From Bacillota bacterium (GTDB taxonomy: Bacteria; Bacillota; Clostridia; Peptostreptococcales; Anaerovoracaceae): DNA of 13,218 nt. The position numbers and the translations under genes are program-made. The stretch spans positions 1-13,218 of the forward strand of contig JAEEPD010000116.1 in assembly GCA_016284575.1 (NCBI GenBank), read 5' to 3'. The notes under the pieces were generated by a model, which was given only the letters and a program-made list of their open reading frames with translations, was not told where the DNA came from and did not search any database. Shown here in pieces: positions 1 to 7,033 of this stretch (position 1 is the stretch's first letter; every line of letters starts with the position of its first letter).

Positions 1-478
1 TGGGCAGTATCATGTAGGGCAGGAAGCAGAACACCATACCCGTTATTACAGCTCCCGGGGTGTTGATCATGTGGAAGGCGGGCAGGTGCAGAGCCCCAAG
101 CAGGGTGTTTATGATGCCTGTGTCCTCCAGAATGGTCATCCAGGAGTAGGTGGTTATAAGAAAGTTCATCCACAGAGGGATCATTATCAGAAGTATCATG
201 GTCCTCTGGGTCTTGGCGCTGGTGCGGCTAAGGATGTAGGCCGTGGGGTAGGCTATGACAAGGCATACCACCGTGGCGATCAGGGCTATGCACAGGGAAT
301 TGGTGAAGATCTGCACATAATTGCCCACGAAGAGGCGGGATATGTTCTCGAAGGTGAACCCGCCCTCCAGGTCCGTCAGCGAATAGTAGAACACGAAGAT
401 CATGGGGGCTACTATAAAGAGCACGCTCCAGACTATGTGAGGAGATGCCGCGGCCCGCTGGATAAAGCTTTTCTTCAT
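1..478 (-). CDS. potB: PotB-like spermidine/putrescine ABC transporter permease (partial, C-terminus off window)
   Basis: Inner-membrane permease subunit of a polyamine ABC importer, working with PotA and, outside the window, presumably PotC and PotD. Only the first 159 residues are present because the left edge cuts the gene. They show a short basic N-terminus (MKKSFIQRAA) and hydrophobic segments at about residues 13-34, 60-83, 92-112 and 140-159, with the PotB-like stretch IPLWMNFLITTYSWM at 100-114. The ATG at 478 shares one base with the potA stop codon (TGATG), and a GGAGGAGG ribosome site lies 10 nt upstream at 489-496, inside the end of potA. This implies coupled translation. The family call rests on sequence character and on the adjacent potA. 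Transport of another small cation or solute cannot be excluded. Confidence 0.9.
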   Translation of the reverse strand, partial: MKKSFIQRAAASPHIVWSVLFIVAPMIFVFYYSLTDLEGGFTFENISRLFVGNYVQIFTNSLCIALIATVVCLVIAYPTAYILSRTSAKTQRTMILLIMIPLWMNFLITTYSWMTILEDTGIINTLLGALHLPAFHMINTPGAVITGMVFCFLPYMILP

Positions 479-1608
479 CAGTCGTCAGCCTCCTCCTCTC
501 CGATGTTCTGGGACAGCAGCTCGTGTTCCTCGGAATAGGAGCTGTAGTCTCCGAACATGTCGGAATACTGGCTCTTTTTCATAACGTGGAAGGCGTCGGG
601 CTCGATGTAGATGCCGATGAAGCTGTCCGGCGCCACATAGTCCGTGGTCTGTATCATCCACTTGAAGTCCGCTATGTCCACGATCACCTCGTAGTGGACC
701 CCAAGGAAGGTGACCTCGGTAACCATGCCTGTCAGCTGGCCGTCCTCTGGCTTAACCACGTCCACGTCCTCGGGACGTATGACTATATCCACAGGCTCGC
801 CCTTTCCGAAGCCCTTGTCCACGCAGTCGAAGAACTTGCCCGCCATGTAGACCTTGTAATCCTCCTCCATGTAGCCGGAGAGTATGTTGGATTCGCCTAT
901 GAAGTCCGCAACGTAGGCGTTGGCAGGCTCGTTGTATATGTCTATGGGGGTTCCGATCTGCTGGATCTCGCCGGCGTTCATTACCACCACGGTGTCGGAC
1001 ATGGAGAGAGCCTCCTCCTGATCGTGGGTGACGTAAACGAAGGTTATACCCGTCTGCTTCTGCATGTTCTTAAGCTCTATCTGCATGTCCTTGCGGAGCT
1101 TAAGGTCCAGGGCTCCCAGAGGCTCGTCCAGAAGCAGCACCCTCGGCTTCATGATCAGAGCTCTGGCTATGGCCACACGCTGCTGCTGGCCGCCGGAAAG
1201 GGTGGTGACATGGCGCTTTTCAAAGCCTGAGAGGTTGACAAGGGCCAGCATCTCCTTTACCCGCTTTGATATCTCCTGCTCAGGAAGCTTCTGCAGACGC
1301 AGGCCGAAGGCTATGTTCTCGTAAACGTTCAGATGGGGGAACAGAGCGTAGCGCTGGAACACCGTGTTGATGCTGCGCTTGTAGGGTGGTACCTGGCTTA
1401 TATCCTGACCATCGAAAAAGACCTTGCCCTTGTCCGGGGTCTCAAAGCCGCCGATTATGCGGAGCGTGGTGGTCTTGCCGCAGCCGGAGGGGCCCAGCAG
1501 GGTTATGAATTCGTTGTCATAAATGGTCAGATTGATGTCGCTGAGGACAGTTTCGCCGTCATAGATCTTGGTGACCCCGACCAGCTCAATCAACTTGTTC
1601 TTTTCCAT
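478..1608 (-). CDS. potA: PotA, spermidine/putrescine ABC transporter ATP-binding protein
   Basis: Cytoplasmic ATPase that powers polyamine import. Using the ATG at 1608 it has 376 residues, normal for PotA. Visible motifs are Walker A GPSGCGKTT at 39-47, Q-loop Q85, signature LSGGQQQRVAIARAL at 137-151, Walker B VLLLDEP at 157-163 and switch H195. A C-terminal TOBE-like region follows from about residue 265 to 350 (including VIRPEDVDVV and VTEVTFLGVHYEV), as in PotA/MalK-type ATPases. The last 20 or so residues are strongly acidic. An in-frame TTG at 1614 would add two residues but abuts the AGGAGGG ribosome site, whereas the ATG at 1608 has an ideal 6-nt spacing, so I choose the ATG. The start overlaps the rluA-like gene by 23 nt, and the stop overlaps the potB start. 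Confidence 0.95.
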   Translation of the reverse strand: MEKNKLIELVGVTKIYDGETVLSDINLTIYDNEFITLLGPSGCGKTTTLRIIGGFETPDKGKVFFDGQDISQVPPYKRSINTVFQRYALFPHLNVYENIAFGLRLQKLPEQEISKRVKEMLALVNLSGFEKRHVTTLSGGQQQRVAIARALIMKPRVLLLDEPLGALDLKLRKDMQIELKNMQKQTGITFVYVTHDQEEALSMSDTVVVMNAGEIQQIGTPIDIYNEPANAYVADFIGESNILSGYMEEDYKVYMAGKFFDCVDKGFGKGEPVDIVIRPEDVDVVKPEDGQLTGMVTEVTFLGVHYEVIVDIADFKWMIQTTDYVAPDSFIGIYIEPDAFHVMKKSQYSDMFGDYSSYSEEHELLSQNIGEEEADD

Positions 1609-2551
1609 ATCCAACCCTCCTTAATGCATTTATGAAATCATCCGGAAGAGGCGCCTCAGCGCTTATCCTGCTGCCATCCGAGGGGCTTGTAAGCACCAGC
1701 CTCGCGGCGTGCAGGGCCTGCCTTGGCATCCATTCCGGGGGAATGTCGTATCCGTAGAGCTGTCCGTACAGCTCATCGCCCACCAGAGGGTGGCCGATAT
1801 GTGTAAGATGGACCCTTATCTGATGAGTCCTTCCTGTATCCAGCTTTAAGCGCAGCAGGCTGTAGCCGTCTATCTGCCCGGTGGTACCGGGCTCGGCCTG
1901 TATAGCCGCCAGCCGCAGGTAATGGGTGACGGACGGATAGCCGTCCTCTCTTACCATGCGCCTTGCCACGTGATTCGGGTCCTTGTCTATGGGCAGATCG
2001 ATGGTGCCCGAGGGCTCCGTTATGCCGTGGACCAGAGCCAGATACTCCTTCTGCACCCTGTTCTCCTGCATCTCTCCGCTCAGAAAGTCCTGAGCGTGGG
2101 GATTCTTTGCCACTATCACAAGGCCCGAGGTATCCCTGTCCAGCCTGTTCACAAAGCGTATCTTCCAGGGCTCCTCCCCTGCCTTTTCCCGCTCTTCTAT
2201 GAGCTTTGCCAGGGCATTTGCCAGAGTCCCACTCTGGTAGTTTTTCGTCGGGTGCACCACCAGGAAGGGAGGCTTGTTTACTATAAGCAGGTCCTTATCC
2301 TCGTAGGCTATGTCCACCGGAATGTCCTCCGGCTCGAAATAGCTGGATTCCTGAGGCAGCCTGACCGTGACCAGGTCTCCGGGGTGCAGCTTTATATTCA
2401 GCTTTGCGGGCCTTCCGTTGAGTTCCACGCTGCCGTCGTATCTTATTTTCTTCAGCAGCCGGGAGGAATAGCCCAGCCGCCGTCTTATTATCTCCTTTAT
2501 GTACAGGCCTTCGTCCTCCGGAAGGGCTGTGTAATTTATCGTTTCTGCCAT
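1586..2551 (-). CDS. RluA/RluD-family 23S rRNA (or tRNA) pseudouridine synthase
   Basis: Isomerises uridine to pseudouridine in structured RNA, most likely 23S rRNA. The 321 residues show an N-terminal S4-like RNA-binding region at about 14-70 and then the RluA catalytic domain. Motif II reads NRLDRDTSG at 135-143 with the catalytic aspartate D138. The usual first histidine of HRLD is asparagine here. KEYLALVHG lies at 168-176, and the RTHQIRVHL (241-249) and GHPLVGDELYG (253-263) motifs are intact. The ATG at 2551 has GGAGGG 6 nt upstream. The gene lies 33 nt after nadK, and its 3' end overlaps potA by 23 nt, so it is part of the same transcript. The exact target uridine, and hence RluD versus another RluA paralogue, cannot be read from the sequence. 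Confidence 0.93.
   Translation of the reverse strand: MAETINYTALPEDEGLYIKEIIRRRLGYSSRLLKKIRYDGSVELNGRPAKLNIKLHPGDLVTVRLPQESSYFEPEDIPVDIAYEDKDLLIVNKPPFLVVHPTKNYQSGTLANALAKLIEEREKAGEEPWKIRFVNRLDRDTSGLVIVAKNPHAQDFLSGEMQENRVQKEYLALVHGITEPSGTIDLPIDKDPNHVARRMVREDGYPSVTHYLRLAAIQAEPGTTGQIDGYSLLRLKLDTGRTHQIRVHLTHIGHPLVGDELYGQLYGYDIPPEWMPRQALHAARLVLTSPSDGSRISAEAPLPDDFINALRRVGYGKEQVD
1615..1621 (-). promoter_or_regulatory. Ribosome binding site that fixes the potA start
   Basis: On the minus strand AGGAGGG ends 6 nt before the ATG at 1608. The in-frame TTG at 1614 touches the ribosome site directly and so is not usable. The site lies just upstream of where the two genes overlap, inside the last codons of the pseudouridine synthase gene. 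Confidence 0.85.
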
Positions 2552-2584
2552 TTTCAGCCCTCCGGGCAGCCTCTGTCCTTATCC

Positions 2585-3394
2585 TTAGAAGAACTTTTCC
2601 TTTACATTAGTCCAGAAATCGTATTCGCTGCGGCGCACCACCCTTATGCGGCGGTCTGCCAGGTCCACCTGCAGCTTCTCCATGTTGGTCATCTGGTACT
2701 CCGCACCGTCCACTATCACCAGCATCTTATCGATGAACTTGTACTCGGGATAGATGGTGATGGTGTTGTCCGGGGGAAGCAGCACGCTGGAGGTAAAGGA
2801 GCGGTAGGACGCTGTGTTCATGGGTGCGATGGGCGCCAGCTGCAGCACCTCGACCCTTGGGTCCACTATGGCTCCGCCCACGGAATAATTGTAGGCGGTG
2901 CTGCCTGCGGGGCTTGAAATAAGCACGCCGTCGCCGCTGAACTTTTCAACGAAGCTCCTGTCGATGTTTATCTTAAGGTGAACGATGCTGGAGGCGTTCT
3001 TCCGCACCACTATGTCGTTGATGCCGTAGTAGGTGATCATGGACTGATTCTTCTGCCACACCCTGACCCTCAGAGGCCTGTGGGACTGAAGGCTGTAATC
3101 ACCCTCGCTTATGCATTTTATGCAGAGATCCAGCTCGTCGTGCATAAACTCCTGAAAGAAGCCCAGGTGACCAGTGTTGATGCCAACCACGGGAACATCA
3201 GGGAAGTTCTGATAGCGCAGGAGACGCAGAAATGTGCCGTCCCCGCCCACGCAGATCATCATGTCCGGCCGCTGCTTTGGATCCGGCAGTATCTCTATGC
3301 CTGCTGCCAGCAGCTTTTCCCGGAGCACCGGCAGGGTGGCCCTGGTGACCTTCGAATCGTTGGAATGTATGTATACGGATCTTACGCTCTTCAT
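2585..3394 (-). CDS. nadK: NAD kinase
   Basis: Phosphorylates NAD+ to NADP+ with ATP (or polyphosphate) in the cytoplasm. The 269 residues match the usual bacterial length. Diagnostic motifs are GGDGTFL at 50-56 with catalytic D52, GINTGHLGF at 71-79, the ND pair at 126-127 (commonly NE in the family), and the glycine-rich SGDGVLISSPAGSTAYNYS at 153-171, which forms the NAD-binding core. The ATG at 3394 has an AGAGGA ribosome site about 6 nt upstream. The gene sits 26 nt after the radical SAM gene and 33 nt before the pseudouridine synthase, consistent with one operon. In many Clostridia nadK is instead found near recN, argR and tlyA, so this context is different, but the enzyme identity is secure. 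Confidence 0.96.
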   Translation of the reverse strand: MKSVRSVYIHSNDSKVTRATLPVLREKLLAAGIEILPDPKQRPDMMICVGGDGTFLRLLRYQNFPDVPVVGINTGHLGFFQEFMHDELDLCIKCISEGDYSLQSHRPLRVRVWQKNQSMITYYGINDIVVRKNASSIVHLKINIDRSFVEKFSGDGVLISSPAGSTAYNYSVGGAIVDPRVEVLQLAPIAPMNTASYRSFTSSVLLPPDNTITIYPEYKFIDKMLVIVDGAEYQMTNMEKLQVDLADRRIRVVRRSEYDFWTNVKEKFF

Positions 3395-3420
3395 CGCATA
3401 TCCTCTTTCCCGGAGCGGCT

Positions 3421-4707
3421 TCAGTTCCCGCTCTCTCTTCTGAGCTCCGCCATTATGGCTTCGGGCTTAAGGCCTCGGCGGCTCATGTCTATTATTTTTT
3501 CCAGCACGGGAACGGCCTGGGCAAAGAAGCTCTTAAGGCCTCTGCACAGGTAGTACTGACCGTCCTCTCCGTCTGAGCTTTCCCCGAACCGGTCCTTGGG
3601 ACAGCCTCCGTTGCAGAATCTCAGGTAGGGGCAGGCCCTGCATTCCGCGGTGAGTGAAGTCCTTTTGGCGTCCCCGAAGGCGAACTGTACCTTGCTGTTT
3701 GCCAGGCTCTCCAGCCTGTTTTTCTTAAGGGAGCCAATGCGGTGACCATCGTCCACGAAGTGGTCGCAGGAATAGACCGCGCCGTCCTCCTCGCAGATAA
3801 GCACCCGCCCGCAGGTGGGAGCCATCCAGCAGAGGCTGGCTTCTCCTCCTGCCATTATCCTGGCCATCTCGGCAAAAAGCTGCACGTCCATGCGGCCAAG
3901 ATCGTTCTGAGACCATTCTCTGAATACGGACGCAAGGAATTCTCCGTAGCCCTCCGGGCTTACGGATTCCTTTGAAAATTTCGCTTCCGCAGAGCCTTCA
4001 CCGCCATCCTCACGGACGACTATGGGTATGAACTGGACCCAGCCGGCCCCCGTCTCCCTCAGCGCCCTGTAGACCCCCAGGGGATCCGCAGCAGAGGCGG
4101 AATTAACGGTGCACAGCAGGTCCGGCTCTATGCCGGCCTTGCGCAGCCTGTCCAGAGAAGCTCTTATGCGCCTCCAGGTGCCCTTTCCTCCCAGGTCTCT
4201 TCGGTTCTGATCGTGCACGGCCTCGCTGCCGTCTATGGACAGTCCCACGTCAAAATGATTGTCCTTGAGAAAGCGGCACCATTCATCGTTTATCAGAAGG
4301 CCGTTGGTCTGAAGATTGTTCCAGGCCAGGGCTCCCTTAGGCAGATATTTTCGTTCCAGGGCGACGGCTTTTTTGTAGAAGTCCAGCCCTGCCAGCGTCG
4401 GCTCGCCGCCGTGCCACACAAAGGACACTGTGGGGGCATAGCTTTTGGCGCCGGCTTCGCCGCCCGATTCCGCTTCAAGAGCCCCTGCAATGGTCTGCTT
4501 TATCATGCGCTCCAAAAGCTCAAAGCTCATGCGGGACTGCTTTTCATGCTCGGAAAATCTGCCCTTCTCCAGGTAATAGCAGTAGGCGCAGCGCATGTTG
4601 CAGCGGGAGCCCACGGGCTTTGCCATCACCACGAAGGGTTCTTTTCTTTCAGCCGCGTTTTTCTTCTCTTCCGCAGCGCCGCCGGCTGTATTTTTCAGCT
4701 CTGCCAT
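3421..4707 (-). CDS. Anaerobic sulfatase-maturating enzyme (anSME) family radical SAM/SPASM protein
   Basis: Radical SAM enzyme of the family that oxidises a Cys or Ser of sulfatases to formylglycine. The 428 residues begin with a charged extension of about 25 residues. The radical SAM cluster motif CNMRCAYC follows (C36, C40, C43), then WHGGEPTLAGLDFYKK at 98-113 and LSIDG at 156-160. The SPASM cysteines C293, C299, C314, C356, C359, C365, C369 and C388 have almost the same spacing as the auxiliary-cluster ligands of Clostridium perfringens anSME. D315 follows C314, matching the proposed catalytic base of that enzyme. C-terminal FCNGGCPKDRF (364-374) is typical. The ATG at 4707 lies 2 nt after the upstream stop and has no clear ribosome site, so translation is probably coupled. 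No sulfatase gene lies in the window. A related SPASM peptide-modifying role is possible. Confidence 0.9.
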   Translation of the reverse strand: MAELKNTAGGAAEEKKNAAERKEPFVVMAKPVGSRCNMRCAYCYYLEKGRFSEHEKQSRMSFELLERMIKQTIAGALEAESGGEAGAKSYAPTVSFVWHGGEPTLAGLDFYKKAVALERKYLPKGALAWNNLQTNGLLINDEWCRFLKDNHFDVGLSIDGSEAVHDQNRRDLGGKGTWRRIRASLDRLRKAGIEPDLLCTVNSASAADPLGVYRALRETGAGWVQFIPIVVREDGGEGSAEAKFSKESVSPEGYGEFLASVFREWSQNDLGRMDVQLFAEMARIMAGGEASLCWMAPTCGRVLICEEDGAVYSCDHFVDDGHRIGSLKKNRLESLANSKVQFAFGDAKRTSLTAECRACPYLRFCNGGCPKDRFGESSDGEDGQYYLCRGLKSFFAQAVPVLEKIIDMSRRGLKPEAIMAELRRESGN

Positions 4708-4709
4708 TT

Positions 4710-5471
4710 CTATTTAAGGTATTTTTCAAAGAATGCCAGGGCTTTGTTCCACGAATCCATGGCCTGCTCCTGGCGGTACATGGGTTTATCGTAGTACCAG
4801 ATCCCGTGTCCCGCGCCTTCGTAGCGGTGGAATTCGTAGTCCTTGCCCAGCTCTTTGAGGATCTCCTCCAGCTTGTTAACGTCCTCGGCTGTGGGATTGC
4901 GGTCCTCGTTGCCGAAAATGCCAAGCAGCGGGCAGGACAGGTTCTTTGCAAAGTCCACGGGAGCCACCGGTCTTTCAGGCGTCAGCGCCTCGGGAGGAGC
5001 TATAACTCCGCCGCCCCAGCAGTCCACCGCCGCGTCAATGCCTTCCAGCGTGCAGGCTGCCAGGAAGGTGTGCCTGCCGCCGGAGCACATGCCGATGACA
5101 CCGGCCTTGCCGCTGGCGTTCACCTGATTCTTCAGGAAGGACAGGGAGCCATCCACGTCCTCCATCACGTCCTTGTCCTTGGTGCCCATCTCTCTGGCCT
5201 TCTGCGCCACCTCTGCCGCAGGGCCTTCTCCCGCATCCTCATAGATGTTGGGGCATACCACGCTGTAGCCGTGCTCGGTGAACCTGCGGGCAGTCTCCCT
5301 GCACCACTCGTCCCAGCCGGGCATGTGCGGGATAAGCACTATGCCTGGGAAGGGACCGTCGCCTATGGGCCTGGAATAGTAAGCTCTGATGAACTTTCCG
5401 TCGTGTCCCTGAATGCGCACGGTCTCGGCTATCATGCCGGAATAGTCGAATACATTCTTATCGTTCCACAT
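4710..5471 (-). CDS. Dienelactone hydrolase family alpha/beta hydrolase
   Basis: Cytoplasmic alpha/beta hydrolase of 253 residues. The family cleaves ester or lactone bonds, but the substrate here is unknown. The nucleophile elbow GMCSGG at 127-132 places C129 as nucleophile, as in dienelactone hydrolases that use Cys rather than Ser. D190 (in GNEDRNP) and H222 (in GAGHGI) complete a plausible triad. VLIPHMPGWDEW at 45-56 corresponds to the family's early oxyanion-loop region. There is no signal peptide. The ATG at 5471 has AAGGAG 6 nt upstream. It is the first gene of the minus-strand operon, about 45 nt downstream of the predicted transcription start, and its stop is followed 2 nt later by the radical SAM gene. 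No aromatic-degradation genes are nearby, so a chlorocatechol-type role is not supported. Confidence 0.9.
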   Translation of the reverse strand: MWNDKNVFDYSGMIAETVRIQGHDGKFIRAYYSRPIGDGPFPGIVLIPHMPGWDEWCRETARRFTEHGYSVVCPNIYEDAGEGPAAEVAQKAREMGTKDKDVMEDVDGSLSFLKNQVNASGKAGVIGMCSGGRHTFLAACTLEGIDAAVDCWGGGVIAPPEALTPERPVAPVDFAKNLSCPLLGIFGNEDRNPTAEDVNKLEEILKELGKDYEFHRYEGAGHGIWYYDKPMYRQEQAMDSWNKALAFFEKYLK

Positions 5472-5522
5472 GATTTTCTCCTTGTCTCAGATATCCTAAA
5501 CAAGTTACAAAAACTCAAAGTT

Positions 5523-5551
5523 ACTATACCACACTTCACCCTTATTGTCTA
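5523..5551 (-). promoter_or_regulatory. Sigma70-type promoter for the hydrolase-anSME-nadK-pot operon
   Basis: On the minus strand a -35 box TAGACA (5546-5551) and a -10 box TATAGT (5523-5528) are separated by exactly 17 nt. Each box matches the consensus at 5 of 6 positions. The predicted start is near 5516, giving a 5' leader of roughly 45 nt to the ATG at 5471. No other gene lies between it and the hydrolase. Confidence 0.75.
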
Positions 5552-5572
5552 ATATGACATTGGGGGCGGTTC

Positions 5573-5602
5573 GAGACGTTCCCTGTCCCGGCAGCCTGTC
5601 TC
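5573..5602. promoter_or_regulatory. Possible operator: imperfect inverted repeat between divergent promoters
   Basis: GAGAC at 5573-5577 and GTCTC at 5598-5602 form an inverted repeat. With flanking bases the match is 7 of 8. A smaller CTG/CAG symmetry sits inside it. The element lies between the -35 boxes of the two divergent promoters. TGTCTCA occurs here at 5597-5603 and again at 5483-5489 in the hydrolase leader. Arms this short can arise by chance, so this is only a candidate regulator site. Confidence 0.25.
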
Positions 5603-5612
5603 AAACAAATAA

Positions 5613-5641
5613 TGGACAATGCACGTCCGAAGTCATATAAT
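5613..5641 (+). promoter_or_regulatory. Sigma70-type promoter for murI and following genes
   Basis: A -35 box TGGACA (5613-5618) and a perfect -10 box TATAAT (5636-5641) are separated by 17 nt. Predicted transcription starts near 5648, leaving a leader of about 24 nt before the murI ATG at 5672. This is the best promoter in the window and it fixes the murI start downstream of it. Confidence 0.85.
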
Positions 5642-5660
5642 ATTATGAATACCAATCAAA

Positions 5661-5666
5661 AGGAGG
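5661..5666 (+). promoter_or_regulatory. Ribosome binding site that fixes the murI start
   Basis: A perfect AGGAGG lies 5 nt before the ATG at 5672. Earlier in-frame ATGs at 5612 and 5645 are rejected: the first overlaps the -35 box and both lie upstream of the predicted transcription start at about 5648. Confidence 0.9.
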
Positions 5667-5671
5667 CTTTC

Positions 5672-6472
5672 ATGGACAACAGACCCATAGGAGTATTCGA
5701 TTCAGGCCTGGGCGGGCTCACCTGCGTCAGCCCCATCAAGAAAAAGCTCCCAAAGGAAAGCATCATATATTTCGGCGACACCGCCAGGACCCCCTACGGC
5801 TCCAAAAGCCCCGCTACCATAAAGGAATTCTCCCTTCAGATAGCGGATTTTCTGGTGAAGAACGACGTTAAAGCCCTGGTCATCGCCTGCAATACTATTT
5901 CATCCCTTGCCATCCCCGACCTTGAGGCAGCCTTCCCGGGCATCCCCGTCATAGGCATAGTGGATTCGGCTGCAGAGGAGATAGCCAGGACCTGCACGGA
6001 AAAGGATTCCATAGGCATCATTGCCACCAAGGCCACCATCAAGAGCAAGGCCTATAAAAAGGCTGTGGAATCCATGTCCTCCGGCCTCGCCCTGTACCAG
6101 ATGGCCTGTCCCGCCTTCGTGTCCCTCATAGAGGAGGGCATCATAGAAAACGAGATCATGGACCTGACCATCCGCTACTATCTGGACAATTTCGTAAAGT
6201 ACCACGGCCTCAACACCCTGGTACTGGGCTGCACCCACTATCCACTGATCAGGGACAACATCGAAAGGCTCTACCCCCAGCTCCGCATAATCAACCCCTC
6301 TGAATGCCTGGCCAACGCCGTGCAGCAGACGCTGTCCGAGGAGGGACTTCTGGCAGAGGACAGCACACTTCAGAGCACCTTCTATGCCAGCGACCTTTCG
6401 GAAAACTTCGTCAACATGATCAACCGCATCGACACCGAGGACCAGATCAACATTTCCCTGAAGAAATTCTAG
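5672..6472 (+). CDS. murI: Glutamate racemase
   Basis: Converts L-glutamate to D-glutamate, the second residue of the peptidoglycan stem peptide, by a two-cysteine proton-transfer mechanism in the cytoplasm. The 266 residues match the usual length. GVFDSGLGG at 7-15 holds the conserved D10 and S11, FGDTARTPYGSKS spans 34-46, the first catalytic cysteine is C73 in ACNT, and the second is C187 in GCTHYPL with H189. The start at MDNRPIGVFDSG is chosen because AGGAGG lies 5 nt upstream and because the promoter -10 and predicted transcription start lie between this ATG and the earlier in-frame ATG at 5612. It is the first gene of the plus-strand unit and fits the MurE-family ligase downstream. Confidence 0.96.
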   Translation: MDNRPIGVFDSGLGGLTCVSPIKKKLPKESIIYFGDTARTPYGSKSPATIKEFSLQIADFLVKNDVKALVIACNTISSLAIPDLEAAFPGIPVIGIVDSAAEEIARTCTEKDSIGIIATKATIKSKAYKKAVESMSSGLALYQMACPAFVSLIEEGIIENEIMDLTIRYYLDNFVKYHGLNTLVLGCTHYPLIRDNIERLYPQLRIINPSECLANAVQQTLSEEGLLAEDSTLQSTFYASDLSENFVNMINRIDTEDQINISLKKF

Positions 6473-6517
6473 CCCTGGGCTGCAGAAATCACAGAATACA
6501 TACAAAAGGACTATAAA

Positions 6518-7033
6518 ATGACCACAACAAAGCTTTACGATCTGCTCGAGATCGACAGTCCCGCAGATTTTCAATATTTTGAACAGCTGGCCGAGCTGCT
6601 GGAATGCAGCGAGGAGATCAGCGAGGAGCAGTTCATGGACGTGCTCTCCCAGGTGGACAGCCAGACCATGACCGAGCTGGTGGAAAACTACTTCAACGAG
6701 CTCACGGCCCATCTTCCCGATGAATCCCAGGAGCTTTTCTCCCTGGTGGATTCCATACAGCAGAGGCTGATGCTTCTGGCCGACGGCATGGAGGACGGAA
6801 GCTTCCGCAGAGATCTGGCGGAGGAGCTCTGGAAATTCAAGGACTGGTACACGGATCAGATCAAGGTGCTGGTGGACAACGAATACTACTCGGTATTCGA
6901 AGCTGTCACCCTGCGCCGCGAGGAAAAGCTGGGAGGTCCCAAGCACCGTTACAATTTTGATGAGGCCCTGGACTACCAGCTGGAGGAGCTCAGCATGAAT
7001 CTGGGAAGAGTAAGCTACTCGGAGGACAATTAA
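6518..7033 (+). CDS. Unrecognised acidic 171-residue protein
   Basis: I do not recognise a family. The 171-residue product is strongly acidic, rich in Glu, Asp and Leu, and has no signal peptide or membrane segment. Its pattern suggests a mostly helical soluble protein, with amphipathic stretches at about 20-65 and 70-125, an aromatic patch KFKDWYTDQ at 109-117 and a tyrosine-containing C-terminal part. There are no cysteines in metal-binding arrangement; the single Cys is C29. The ATG at 6518 has AAAGGA 7 nt upstream. The gene follows murI by 45 nt and its TAA directly abuts the ATG of the DUF975 gene, with that gene's GGAGGA site inside its own last codons. Coexpression with murI and the membrane protein is therefore likely. 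Function is unknown. Confidence 0.8.
   Translation: MTTTKLYDLLEIDSPADFQYFEQLAELLECSEEISEEQFMDVLSQVDSQTMTELVENYFNELTAHLPDESQELFSLVDSIQQRLMLLADGMEDGSFRRDLAEELWKFKDWYTDQIKVLVDNEYYSVFEAVTLRREEKLGGPKHRYNFDEALDYQLEELSMNLGRVSYSEDN

Noticed and set aside
523..1230. Long plus-strand open frame opposite potA
   Set aside because: It is antisense to a clearly conserved ABC ATPase and has no ribosome site or recognisable domain.
5075..5089. CSGGR at residues 129-133 of the hydrolase, similar to the C-x-P/A-x-R sulfatase maturation motif, next to an anSME gene
   Set aside because: The third position is Gly instead of Pro/Ala, and the Cys is the normal nucleophile elbow of dienelactone hydrolases (GxCxGG). 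The resemblance is coincidental.
5612..5671. N-terminal extension of murI by 20 residues from an upstream ATG
   Set aside because: The extension would include the -10 and part of the -35 box of the murI promoter. The ATG at 5672 has a perfect AGGAGG and matches the family start.
6471..6481. AGCCC-T-GGGCT palindrome at the end of murI as a terminator
   Set aside because: The centre is a single base, too small for a hairpin loop, and no T run follows.
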